Of a stretch of 35,598 nucleotides of DNA, positions 6,383 through 15,782 are shown one piece after another (the first letter of the stretch is position 1; each line of letters opens with the position of its first letter). This stretch comes from Nitrospirota bacterium (lineage in GTDB: Bacteria; Nitrospirota; UBA9217), in NCBI GenBank assembly GCA_020052615.1, contig JAGVOT010000086.1:1-35598 (forward strand). The letters run 5' to 3'. A program made the translations under genes and the position numbers. The notes below the pieces were generated by a model. It had not been told where the DNA came from and searched no databases. It saw only the letters and a program-made list of their open reading frames with translations.

Positions 6383-7789
6383 ATGAAAGAATACGACATC
6401 GTCATCATCGGCTCCGGCGCGGGAGCGAACCTGATCGGGGACGCGCTGGCCCAAAACAGGACCGTGGCGCTCGTGGACAAGGGGCCTGTGGGCGGGACCT
6501 GCCTGAACACCGGCTGAATCCCCACGAAACTGCTCGTCTATCCGGCGGATAGGCTCATGGAGATCAGGGAAGCGGGGAGGTTCGGCATTACCGCGCAGAT
6601 CACTGCCGTGGACTTTCCGGCCATCATGGAGCGGATGCGGAAGATTGTCGCCCGGAGCCACGACCGCATGAAAGATGCCCTGGAGAAGGCCGAGGACTTC
6701 GATTTCTACGGCGGGGAGGCGCGGTTCACCGGGGACCACACCCTGGAGGTGAACGGGAAGACCGTCAAGGGCAGGGACATTTTCATCGTTGCCGGCGTGC
6801 GTCCGATGGTGCCCGCCATCAGGGGGATCGAGAGCGTCGAGTACCTGACGAACGAGAGCGCCCTCAGGCTTACGGAACTGCCCGGCAGCATGGTCGTCAT
6901 CGGCGGGGGATATATCTCCGCGGAGTTTGCCCACTTCTTCGAGGCCATGGGCACGAACGTGACGATCATCCAGCGGAACAAGCGGCTTGTGCCGGACGAG
7001 GAACCCGAAGTGTCGGAGCTGCTCAGGACCGCGCTTTCACGGCGCATGCAGATCCATGTGGATACGGAGGTGACCGAGGTCAAACAGACCGGTAAGATCG
7101 TCACGGTCACGGCAAAAGAACGCCACAGCGGCAAACAGCTGGAATTCACTGCAAGCCATCTGCTCGTCGCCGCGGGCAGAAGGCCGAACACCGATAATCT
7201 CATGGTCTCGAACACGGGGGTAAAAACGAACGAAAAGGGCTTCATTGTCGTGGACGAGTTCTATGAGACCTCGAAGAAGGGGATCTGGGCCTTCGGGGAC
7301 ATCATCGGCAGGAAGATGTTCCGGCACACGGCGAACCACGAAGCCGAACTGGTCTGGCACAACGCGGTCCACGGGAAAAAGTCCCGCATGAACTACCTCA
7401 CGGTGCCCCATGCCGTGTTCTCCTACCCCGAGATCGCCTCGGTGGGGCTGTCCGAGGCCGAGGCGGTGAAGCTCATGGGCAAGCAGGAGGTCCTGGTGGG
7501 AAAGGCGATGTATACCGATGTGGCGCGGGGAGAGGCGATGATGGAGACCGAGGGATTCACGAAAGCCATCGTGCACCGGAAGACCGGGAAGGTCCTGGGC
7601 TACCACATCATCGGGCCCCAGGCGTCCATTCTCATCCAGGAGGTCGTGAATGCAATGGCCGCTGACGGGAACATCTGGACCGTCGCCAAGGGCATCCACA
7701 TCCATCCGGCGCTGTCGGAAGTGGTGCTGAAGGCCTTCGGGAAGCTGGAACCGGTGGACGGCGAGCACCATCATCACCACGACCGGTAG
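6383..7789 (+). CDS. FAD pyridine-nucleotide disulfide oxidoreductase with selenocysteine in the redox centre
   Basis: Reading from the ATG at 6383 gives 468 residues of a dihydrolipoamide dehydrogenase/mercuric reductase-type flavoenzyme with one in-frame TGA at 6515-6517 (residue 45). The N-terminus has the FAD fold IIGSGAGAN, then [15 protein letters not shown]; relatives have C-x4-C, so UGA replaces the second cysteine, the one that forms the charge-transfer complex with FAD, while C40 is kept. The NAD-binding motif is [15 protein letters not shown], the second FAD motif is WAFGDIIG, and the C-terminal His-Glu catalytic pair appears in HIHPALSEV. The tail ends in five natural histidines. 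A start at the ATG at 6557 would delete the FAD fold and redox centre and is rejected. Its substrate is unknown. An all-cysteine paralogue lies at 10040-11404. Confidence 0.9.
6515..6553 (+). promoter_or_regulatory. Candidate bacterial SECIS element
   Basis: Twenty bases after the UGA (6515-6517) lies a hairpin with a perfect 6-bp stem, CTATCC (6538-6543) and GGATAG (6547-6552), loop GGC, extended by one T-G pair. The loop G residues and distance are within what bacterial SECIS elements allow, although slightly farther out than in E. coli fdhF. Folded by eye. Confidence 0.5.
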
Positions 7790-7905
7790 CCATATCGGCA
7801 TCGCAAGGCATTCCCGGTAGGCGGCTGAAGCGGTCCCGGCAGGTGGGATTTCGCGCGGAGAAGCGCCTGGTCGCTGTCCGAAATCTTGTTTTTTCCATAA
7901 TTTCA

Positions 7906-7935
7906 TTGACTTTTGCCTGCCTGCCATGGTATAAA
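7906..7935 (+). promoter_or_regulatory. typA: Sigma-70-type promoter for typA
   Basis: TTGACT (7906-7911) and TATAAA (7930-7935) are separated by 18 bases, about 100 bases upstream of the typA start codon. Confidence 0.6.
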
Positions 7936-8036
7936 ACCCAGCTTCGCAACAACTCCATAGCGATCCACGAACATTCCCTTCATCAGGAAACCTCTTCGAG
8001 TAATTCGTGCTTTTCGCGGCAAAAAAGGGACAACCC

Positions 8037-9857
<1,821 letters not shown>

Positions 9858-9948
9858 GAAGAAGACAGACGCGGCGACAGTGGGACGCGGTGACGCGGAG
9901 AAATAGACAAAACAGAGAGCAGTACAGATTACCTGTCATAGAATGTTT

Positions 9949-9986
9949 ACAGCTCAGGCCGCCTCCAACGAGGCGGCCTGAGCTGT
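9949..9986. terminator. Perfect 17-bp hairpin between convergent genes
   Basis: ACAGCTCAGGCCGCCTC (9949-9965) pairs without a mismatch with GAGGCGGCCTGAGCTGT (9970-9986) around the loop CAAC. It lies between typA and the convergent disulfide reductase gene and probably ends transcription from both sides, though no clear T-run follows on either strand. Confidence 0.55.
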
Positions 9987-10039
9987 TTGGAGGACTTTGG
10001 GAATGGTCGGTTGACACGGCGTTCAACGCCGTGATTCAA

Positions 10040-11404
10040 TTATCCAAGGTTGTCGAACGTTGCCGGTATGATGTTTGAAAGCGCGGGGAATATATGCATA
10101 CATCCGGTGACGGATTCAACATCAGCCTTGTGTATGATGGCATTGGCGACTTCCTGAATGAGCGTTGCAGCATGCGGGCCGATGATGTGAAAACCCAGGA
10201 TCCTCCTGGTGCCCTTCTCGACAACTGCCTTTGCGAAACCCGTGCGCTCCATCATTGCCTCTCCCATCACGGTATCGGAATATAGGGCGCGGCCCACGAG
10301 GATCTTGTGATCGTGCCGGGCCTGCCGCTCTGTCAGGCCCACGGATGCTATCTGCGGATGCGTATAGACCGCGTAGGGGACGGAGTCAAAATCCATGCTG
10401 ATCTGTTCTTTGTGCCTGGCGTTGTGCCATGCCAGTTCAGCTTCCTTGTCTCCGGCATGGGTAAACATTTTTCTACCGATGGCATCGCCAAGCGCCCAGA
10501 TGAGCTTTTTGTTCGTCCGGAGATACTTGTCAACCTTTATGAAACCGGCCTTGTCCGTCTCTATTCCGGCATTTTCCGTTTTCAGCAGGTCGGCGTTGGA
10601 TTTCCTGCCGGCATTGACCATTACGTGCGATGCAGAGATCCTTTTACTCCTTCCGGTTCCGGCATCCTTTACCACCACGGTATACCCATTGCCACCTTGT
10701 TGAATTTCCATTATCTCGACACCCATATGCAGTTCGATGCGTTTCTCCAATTCCTGTTTCAATAGCCTCGATATCTCCGGCTCACCAAAAGGCAAAAGCG
10801 CCGGGTTCCTGTCAATGAGCTTGACCTTCACACCCAGAGCAGAGAAGAAATGCGCATATTCAAGTGATATGAATCCGCCTCCGATTAAGACGATGTTGTC
10901 AGGCCTGCTTGCGAGTCCCAGGACGCTCTCGTTGGTCAGGAAAGGGGTCTTATCAAGTCCCTTGATCGGGGGGGCCAATGGCCGCGCACCGGTGGCTAGA
11001 AAAATCTGCTTGCCTCTGATCTTATGACCACCAGCTTCGAGGGTATGCTCATCGATGAAACGGGCCTCTTTGTTTATGAACTCGAGATTCCCGGACCCCT
11101 TGATCGCCTTTTTTATGGAATTTCTGCCCCTGGCGACGACCCTTCTCGTCCGCTCCATGACCGCGCTGAAGTCGACATCGATCCTTCCGGAACGGATGCC
11201 GAATTTTGTATTTTCCCGTGTTTCGATCATTCTGTCCGCAGTATAGATAAGCGTTTTAGAAGGTACACAACCGCTGTTAACGCACGTTCCGCCCGGATGT
11301 CCCTTATCGACAAGGGCAACGTTCAGACCTCCTGAAAGCGCTTTAAAGGCGACTCCCAGGCCCACGTCACCCGCGCCGACGACGATAACATCATATGCCT
11401 TCAT
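10040..11404 (-). CDS. FAD pyridine-nucleotide disulfide oxidoreductase, all-cysteine paralogue
   Basis: A 454-residue flavoenzyme of the dihydrolipoamide dehydrogenase/mercuric reductase family. It shows VVGAGDVGLG (FAD), GGTCVNSGCVPSK with redox cysteines C41 and C46, VLIGGGFISLEYAHF (NAD) and WALGDAIGRKMF (second FAD motif). It is a clear paralogue of the selenocysteine enzyme at 6383-7789. Unlike that one, its C-terminal motif reads HIFPALSNI, so the usual His and Glu of the catalytic pair are Phe and Asn; a different electron acceptor is likely. The start at 11404 has GGGGTGA upstream. It is the last gene of a minus-strand set that begins with a short peptide gene, 34 bases after the YceI gene. 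The substrate is unknown; reduction of a modified peptide or small disulfide is conceivable. Confidence 0.9.
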   Translation of the reverse strand: MKAYDVIVVGAGDVGLGVAFKALSGGLNVALVDKGHPGGTCVNSGCVPSKTLIYTADRMIETRENTKFGIRSGRIDVDFSAVMERTRRVVARGRNSIKKAIKGSGNLEFINKEARFIDEHTLEAGGHKIRGKQIFLATGARPLAPPIKGLDKTPFLTNESVLGLASRPDNIVLIGGGFISLEYAHFFSALGVKVKLIDRNPALLPFGEPEISRLLKQELEKRIELHMGVEIMEIQQGGNGYTVVVKDAGTGRSKRISASHVMVNAGRKSNADLLKTENAGIETDKAGFIKVDKYLRTNKKLIWALGDAIGRKMFTHAGDKEAELAWHNARHKEQISMDFDSVPYAVYTHPQIASVGLTERQARHDHKILVGRALYSDTVMGEAMMERTGFAKAVVEKGTRRILGFHIIGPHAATLIQEVANAIIHKADVESVTGCMHIFPALSNIIPATFDNLG

Positions 11405-11438
11405 GATCTCACCCCTTCACCGCAGCGGCAATGAACCT

Positions 11439-11972
11439 TTATCCCGTGACAAGATCAGCTTCCAGGTCTATAAAAAGCTGGACCTCCCTGCTCACCATGA
11501 TGCCGTTATTCGCCATCGGCTGGTTCCACATGATCCTATAGTCTTCACGGTTTATTATGGCTGATACTGCAAAGCCCATGCTTGATCCGTCGCCGAAGGG
11601 GTCGTTTACCGGCCCTGAAAACTCTACCGAGACGGTTATCTGACGCGTTATGCCGTGGATCGTCAGGTCGCCGCTCACTTGAGCCTGGTTGCCGTTCACT
11701 GAATGTACTCTCGTAGAGATGAATGAGATGGTGGGATATTTATCGACATCAAAGAAATCCGCGCTTTTCAAGTGCTCGTCACGTTTCAGGATTCCCGTAA
11801 ATATGCTTGAGGCGTCGATGGACAGTTCTATTGAAGAGTTGGTAATGTTCAGAGGATCAAAATAAACGGTCCCTCCAACTTTGCAGAACTGGCCCCGAAC
11901 ATTCGCGATCATCATGTGACGGACTGAAAATGCCGCTCCTGAGTGGTCAGGATCTATGATCCATTTCGTCAT
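11439..11972 (-). CDS. YceI family lipid-binding lipocalin-like protein
   Basis: A 177-residue protein of the YceI/TTHA0802 family, whose members form a beta-barrel that binds polyisoprenoids or similar lipids. It opens with WIIDPDHSGAAFSVRHMMIANVRGQF and carries the typical SADFFDVDKYPTISF and GDLTIHGITRQIT stretches. There is no signal peptide, so it is probably cytoplasmic, unlike E. coli YceI. It lies 26 bases after the radical SAM gene and 34 bases before the reductase gene, consistent with one transcript. A role in carrying a lipid or quinone for the neighbouring enzymes is possible but unproven. Confidence 0.9.
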   Translation of the reverse strand: MTKWIIDPDHSGAAFSVRHMMIANVRGQFCKVGGTVYFDPLNITNSSIELSIDASSIFTGILKRDEHLKSADFFDVDKYPTISFISTRVHSVNGNQAQVSGDLTIHGITRQITVSVEFSGPVNDPFGDGSSMGFAVSAIINREDYRIMWNQPMANNGIMVSREVQLFIDLEADLVTG

Positions 11973-11998
11973 TTCTCACATCCTTATTTATTGTTTTG

Positions 11999-13042
11999 CT
12001 AACGCAGAAAACACTGCGGATCCTCGGCCAGGTAAGTGGTCCTGCCATGAGCGTGTGCAAATTCATACGCTATCGCCCTGCAGCCCCTGCATGCCGACCA
12101 TTTGCTGCAGCTGCCGCATGTACCCTCATATAGGGACCTGTCCCTCAGCGAGGTCAAGACCTCTGATGTTGACCATATTTCCCGCAGGGAGTCTGTTCTG
12201 ACGTTTCCAAGGGAAACAGGAAGCCTTCTGCAGGGAGTGACTGTCCCGTCGGGCAGGATCGTCAGCCCCGAGACGCCTGCAGCGCATCCGCCGGATGGAA
12301 AGGAGCCGGCATCATTGTTACCCGCCGGACTTCTGAACTGTGACGCGACGGGATCACCGGTGACGATCTTCAGATTGCCGGTATTCAGTGAGAATATCCT
12401 GCCGTACAGATCTTCCAGGACCTCCTTCGTCAGCATCTTGTTCAAAAAATTTCTGCCGCTTCCCGACGGTACCAGCCTCGAAAAGCCCAGCTTCTGAACG
12501 CCCATCGAAGAGGCGAGGGCTATCACGTCGAGAAAATAGGCCGCATTTATGTCGGAAAGCGTCGTGTTCATGGTCACTTCTATTCCCGCGTCCAGGAGGC
12601 ATTGTATCCCGGAAAGGGAACGTTTCAGGCTTCCCTTGCCACGTATCGCGTCATGGATCTTCTCCGGACCCTCGATGCTTACCTGGACCCCTTTTACTTC
12701 CAATTGGGAAAGTACGTCAGCCTTATCCTTCGTGATGAGTGTCCCGTTCGACAATAGATAGACATCGAACCTTTTATCGGCAAGTTCTTCCAGTACGGAA
12801 AAAATATCCTGTCTCAGGAACGGTTCTCCGCCGGTGATATTGAAACTGGAGGAAAAGGCAACATCATAGGCCGCTGACCATTCCCCGAGCATATCAGCAA
12901 CTTCACCTATGACGCTTTGGACCTCTGCCAAGGACATCTCATCCGAGCTCTTTCCGGATTGATAGCAGTGCGTACATTTAAGGTTGCATCTTTCCGTAAG
13001 ATGCAGCTGAATGAAAAATTCCAGGGGAGTGTTTATCGACAT
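11999..13042 (-). CDS. Radical SAM enzyme with SPASM domain, probable peptide maturase
   Basis: A 347-residue radical SAM protein. The SAM-binding 4Fe-4S motif is C19-x3-C23-x2-C26 in TERCNLKCTHCYQ, followed by ITGGEPFLR. The C-terminal SPASM domain carries the ligands of two further clusters: GC...GTVTPC, then C-x2-C-x5-C-x2-C in CGSCSKWSACRGC, and DPQC near the end. SPASM radical SAM enzymes commonly modify ribosomally made peptides or enzymes. Directly upstream, on the same strand, is a short Cys/UGA-containing peptide gene, the usual arrangement of precursor and maturase. The bond it forms (for example thioether) cannot be told. I could not match it to a named maturase family; resemblance to SbtM of the proposed selenobiotic systems was considered and not supported. 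The ribosome binding site is weak (AAGAAG). Confidence 0.88.
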   Translation of the reverse strand: MSINTPLEFFIQLHLTERCNLKCTHCYQSGKSSDEMSLAEVQSVIGEVADMLGEWSAAYDVAFSSSFNITGGEPFLRQDIFSVLEELADKRFDVYLLSNGTLITKDKADVLSQLEVKGVQVSIEGPEKIHDAIRGKGSLKRSLSGIQCLLDAGIEVTMNTTLSDINAAYFLDVIALASSMGVQKLGFSRLVPSGSGRNFLNKMLTKEVLEDLYGRIFSLNTGNLKIVTGDPVASQFRSPAGNNDAGSFPSGGCAAGVSGLTILPDGTVTPCRRLPVSLGNVRTDSLREIWSTSEVLTSLRDRSLYEGTCGSCSKWSACRGCRAIAYEFAHAHGRTTYLAEDPQCFLR

Positions 13043-13111
13043 TGGCTTCTTGATGATCTGAATTCAGGATTTACAACGGACAGTATGGCCCTGCAGTAGT
13101 ATTGAAAGAAC

Positions 13112-13171
13112 AGGCAGATATGCTGATCGTGCCGATATCACCGGCAGGCATCACGCATATCTGCCTTTTTT
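13112..13171. terminator. Long hairpin between peptide gene and radical SAM gene (possible attenuator)
   Basis: AGGCAGATATGC (13112-13123) and GCATATCTGCCT (13155-13166) are perfect 12-bp arms. Inside them TGAT/ATCA and TGCCG/CGGCA can also pair, so the whole forms one long stem. On the plus strand it is followed by a T-run; in the minus-strand transcript the following bases are only U-rich. Placed between a short peptide gene and its maturase it may partly stop transcription and give more peptide than enzyme. Confidence 0.55.
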
Positions 13172-13211
13172 GGCTGCCGAACCGGCAACGTTAGCTCTTT
13201 CAGCCCTTTCA
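13172..13211 (-). promoter_or_regulatory. Possible SECIS hairpin at the end of the peptide gene
   Basis: Downstream of the second in-frame UGA (complement of 13200-13202), thirteen bases on, a GC-rich hairpin TGCCG-GTT-CGGCA forms (13175-13187). An outer helix GGCTG/CAGCC that reaches back to the UGA competes with or extends it. The loop contains GTT. This is compatible with a bacterial SECIS element, but such short hairpins are common, so support is moderate to weak. Confidence 0.35.
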
Positions 13212-13313
13212 CTTGCGGCATGTTTTCCCAGGATGGTCTTTTGCAGACTGTTTGAGATTATCCCAGAAAGCAGCCTCTTTCGAGAGATCTTTTGCCGACA
13301 ATGTCTTCTTCAT
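13191..13313 (-). CDS. Short peptide gene, possible Cys/selenocysteine RiPP precursor
   Basis: From the ATG at 13313 (first base) the frame encodes 34 residues, MKKTLSAKDLSKEAAFWDN onward, ending KTCRK before a TGA at 13211-13209. If that TGA and the next (13202-13200) are both read as selenocysteine, the peptide has 40 residues and ends HPGKTCRKUKGUKS before TAA: Cys32, Sec35 and Sec38 lie exactly three residues apart. The ribosome binding site GGAGGTGA seven bases upstream is the best in the neighbourhood, and an extended -10 promoter precedes it. It is directly followed by the radical SAM/SPASM gene, which suggests a leader peptide and a modified C-terminal core. If the first UGA is a plain stop, the product is a 34-residue peptide with a single cysteine. 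I recognise no family. Too short to be found by ordinary gene calling. Confidence 0.6.
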
Positions 13314-13371
13314 CCTTCTTTCACCTCCTTTCCGTCTATATGATCGCCCATACAGTATAGATGTTATCTTT

Positions 13372-13380
13372 ATTATAGCA
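13372..13380 (-). promoter_or_regulatory. Extended -10 promoter for the peptide/radical SAM operon
   Basis: On the minus strand TGC precedes a perfect TATAAT, an extended -10 element about 55 bases before the peptide start codon. No strong -35 box is seen. It lies in the 115-base gap after the zinc-ribbon gene. Confidence 0.55.
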
Positions 13381-13428
13381 TGGCTGATGCCCGGAGGTTC
13401 CGGTCAGCCATCTTGCCGCAACAGTACA

Positions 13429-13689
13429 TTATTCTGCATTTGGATCGGGGAGATCTTGAGCTTTCCGTTCGTTCCCTTTCTCTTCATCGCTGTAAAGGAT
13501 CCGGGATTCTCCGGTCTTTGTGTTCACCTCGACGCAATATTCTACCTCTTTCCCGTTCAGGTAGATCTTTGACCGTACGTACTTCGTCGTCTCGCATTGG
13601 GGACAGAATTCAACGTTTCCGCAATGCTGAATATCCCGTTGTTCCAGCTTGCCGCCGCATTTCTCGCACGCATTCATTTTGGTCTCCAT
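13429..13689 (-). CDS. Zinc-ribbon protein of unknown function
   Basis: An 86-residue protein with two CxxC knuckles, CEKCGG and CPQCET, spaced about 20 residues apart, so a single zinc ribbon at the N-terminus. The C-terminal half is acidic and polar. The start is either the ATG at 13689 (GGGA upstream) or the ATG four codons later (GGAG upstream); both are plausible. It lies upstream of the peptide operon on the same strand but is separated by a promoter, so it is probably its own unit. The role is unknown; such proteins often bind nucleic acid or protein partners. Confidence 0.65.
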   Translation of the reverse strand: METKMNACEKCGGKLEQRDIQHCGNVEFCPQCETTKYVRSKIYLNGKEVEYCVEVNTKTGESRILYSDEEKGNERKAQDLPDPNAE

Positions 13690-13903
13690 GTATTATTCCC
13701 TGACTCGAAGCACCGGTCCAGGAGTGCCTTGAGGAACGGTTTCACCGGGAGAAATGCATTCTCATATGATAACCTCATTCAAATTAAGAACCGGGCCTTA
13801 GATGCGTCACAGTTAGGTGGCTGGATCTAAAGTGACTATAATGGCTGTTTACTGCCCATGTCTTCCCCTGTTTACCCGGGTTGTCTTACCCGCTATTGCA
13901 TTA

Positions 13904-14152
13904 TCAGGGATAAATCGAAAGAACTATCCGCCAGATCACAAATAGCGCTCCGGGAAGCGCAAGAATTGCCGCAAGTCTGCTCCAAAAAACAGCCTTGGAA
14001 AATTGAGACGAGATATTGTCTTCTGCTGTTTTTTCCCGTTTGGACAGCTCAGACAATGCGCGTGTATAGAATTCGTGCTCTTCCGTGTATTTGGACAAAC
14101 AGGCATTCAATTCAGCGTTAGACTTTTTAGAAAATTCCGGATCGTAGTCCAT
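13904..14152 (-). CDS. Small C-terminally membrane-anchored protein, unknown function
   Basis: An 82-residue protein with a charged, helical, probably coiled N-terminal part (SNAELNACLSKYTEEHEFY onward) and one hydrophobic C-terminal helix (AAILALPGALFVIWRIVLSI). It should be tail-anchored with the N-terminal part in the cytoplasm. A strong GGAGG lies seven to eight bases before the ATG at 14152. Not recognised as a known family. Confidence 0.6.
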   Translation of the reverse strand: MDYDPEFSKKSNAELNACLSKYTEEHEFYTRALSELSKREKTAEDNISSQFSKAVFWSRLAAILALPGALFVIWRIVLSIYP

Positions 14153-14265
14153 ACATGGTCCTCCTTGTCGTGACGTAAAAAGAGCAGGGCCTGTGCAACC
14201 GCGCCATTAAAGTACAACAGAATCGACGGCTCAATTGCGTCTTGCCCGTTCTTGCTGGACAGAAA

Positions 14266-15138
14266 CTACGCGCGTAACGGCTTTTTGTGTTTGATGAACG
14301 TCCCGTTCCGGTATTCCTCGAAGGCCGTCTCCAGTTCCTCTTCGGTGTTCATCACGATCGGTCCGTACCAGGCAACCGGTTCGTTAAGGGGCTTCCCCGA
14401 GATGAGCAGAAAACGCACCGGTTCCCTGTCCGCCGTGATCACGCACTGGTCGCCGTCCTCGTAGAGACAGAGGCTCCCGTTCTTGATCTTGCCGCTCTTC
14501 TCCTTGTCGAAAGATCCCGTTCCCGCGATCACATACGCCAGGACCGTATGGACGCGTTTGGTGTCGTGGGTGAACTGCTTGCCGGCGGGCACGGTCACGT
14601 CAAGATACTCCGGATCGATTACCACGTCCTTTACCGGACCCTTGTGCTTCCCCACGGTTCCGCAGATGATCCTGACCGTCGCGCCGTTCTCCAACGTCAC
14701 TTCGGGCACCTGGTCGCGCTTGATGTCGCGGTAGCGCGGGTCCATCATCTTGTGCGACCGCGGAAGGTTTGCCCAGAGCTGGAATCCGCCCATGCGTCCG
14801 GCCTTGTCTCCCTGCGGCATCTCCTGGTGCACGATGCCGCTGCCCGCGGTCATCCACTGCGTGTCTCCGGCCGAGATGACCCCCTTGTTGCCCATGCTGT
14901 CGCCGTGTTCGACGCTCCCTTCGATCACGTAGGTGATCGTCTCGATGCCCCGGTGCGGATGCCAGGGGAATCCCGGGAGATAACGGGCAGGGTCGTCGGA
15001 CCGGAAATCATCGAGCAGGAGAAAGGGATCGAATAGGTGGGTCTCGTGAAAGCCGAAGACCCGGTTCAGGTATACACCGGCACCCTCGATCGTCGGTTTG
15101 CTATGGATGATCTTCTTGATCGTTCGCGTCTTCTTCAT
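14266..15138 (-). CDS. Pirin family protein (cupin)
   Basis: A 290-residue bicupin of the pirin family; bacterial members bind iron and some, such as E. coli YhhW, oxidise quercetin. The metal ligands appear in WHPHRGIETITYVIEGSVEH and later IVHQEMPQG, the standard two histidines, histidine and glutamate pattern. The start at 15138 is chosen for AGGAG seven bases upstream; the frame stays open about 37 codons further upstream without similarity. It is the last gene of a minus-strand set with DoxX and MarR genes, a combination typical of responses to electrophiles, quinones or oxidants. Confidence 0.93.
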   Translation of the reverse strand: MKKTRTIKKIIHSKPTIEGAGVYLNRVFGFHETHLFDPFLLLDDFRSDDPARYLPGFPWHPHRGIETITYVIEGSVEHGDSMGNKGVISAGDTQWMTAGSGIVHQEMPQGDKAGRMGGFQLWANLPRSHKMMDPRYRDIKRDQVPEVTLENGATVRIICGTVGKHKGPVKDVVIDPEYLDVTVPAGKQFTHDTKRVHTVLAYVIAGTGSFDKEKSGKIKNGSLCLYEDGDQCVITADREPVRFLLISGKPLNEPVAWYGPIVMNTEEELETAFEEYRNGTFIKHKKPLRA

Positions 15139-15270
15139 GTCATTACTCCTTATGAACAGTTCATATCTTGTCTTTTCTTGAACATGTCGTACGGGTTGGA
15201 GAGAAAAAGGGGGACCGCTCCCCAGCGGCCCCCCGTACTGCATTCCCACCTGGTTACTGCTGCTGCACTA

Positions 15271-15717
15271 CTACTTCCTGTCCGACAGCGCACGGTCCAC
15301 GGACAACGCGCCTCCGCCTTTGATGATCAGAGCGATCGCCATGGCGATCACGAGGAGATGAAACTCGAAGCCCTCTCCCTTCTGCTGACCGAACCAGTTC
15401 ATGAAGAACCCGTGCTGCCAGTGAAGCATGTAGACGGCCACCACCATGTTCACGCCGATCCCGAAGGCCGCCACCCGGGTCAGGAGCCCGGTGATGAGGC
15501 CCAGCGAACCCAGCCCCTCAGCCATGATTGCCAGAAAGGCGAAGATCACAGGGATATGAAGGGTATCGGTGAAGAACTCCATGGAACCCGTAAAACCATA
15601 GCCGCCGTACCACCCGAGCAGTTTTTGCATGCCGTGAGGGAAGAACACAACACCCAGCATGACCCTGATCACCGTGGTGGCAAGATCATTGTCCGTATTG
15701 ATCAGTTTCTTCCACAT
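15271..15717 (-). CDS. DoxX family membrane protein
   Basis: A 148-residue inner membrane protein with four hydrophobic helices. It carries the DoxX landmarks VIRVMLGVVFFPHGMQKLLGW, an ILA-like AIMAEGLGSLGLITGL segment and a C-terminal helix. GGAGG lies six bases before the ATG at 15717; the frame upstream of it overlaps the MarR gene and is not used. DoxX proteins are linked to thiosulfate:quinone oxidation in archaea and to redox stress in bacteria; the precise role here is open. Sits between marR-like and pirin genes. Confidence 0.9.
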   Translation of the reverse strand: MWKKLINTDNDLATTVIRVMLGVVFFPHGMQKLLGWYGGYGFTGSMEFFTDTLHIPVIFAFLAIMAEGLGSLGLITGLLTRVAAFGIGVNMVVAVYMLHWQHGFFMNWFGQQKGEGFEFHLLVIAMAIALIIKGGGALSVDRALSDRK

Positions 15718-15782
15718 GACGACCTCCTCTACCTTCTTTCGTAATCCTGCTGATGGCATATGCAAAGCGGTCATGAGACCGT

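Noticed and set aside
6557-7789. A 410-residue reductase starting at the ATG at 6557
   Set aside because: It would have no FAD-binding fold or redox centre, both of which lie upstream in the same frame across one UGA.
7772-7789. Five histidines at the C-terminus as a cloning tag
   Set aside because: The run is HHHHHDR after natural coding sequence, encoded by mixed CAC/CAT codons in a chromosomal context; no vector sequence is nearby.
11999-13042. Assignment as SbtM (selenobiotic maturase)
   Set aside because: The length and N-terminus do not fit what I recall of that family, and the peptide lacks the Gly/Ser-rich Sec core of SbtA; only the general radical SAM/SPASM class is supported.
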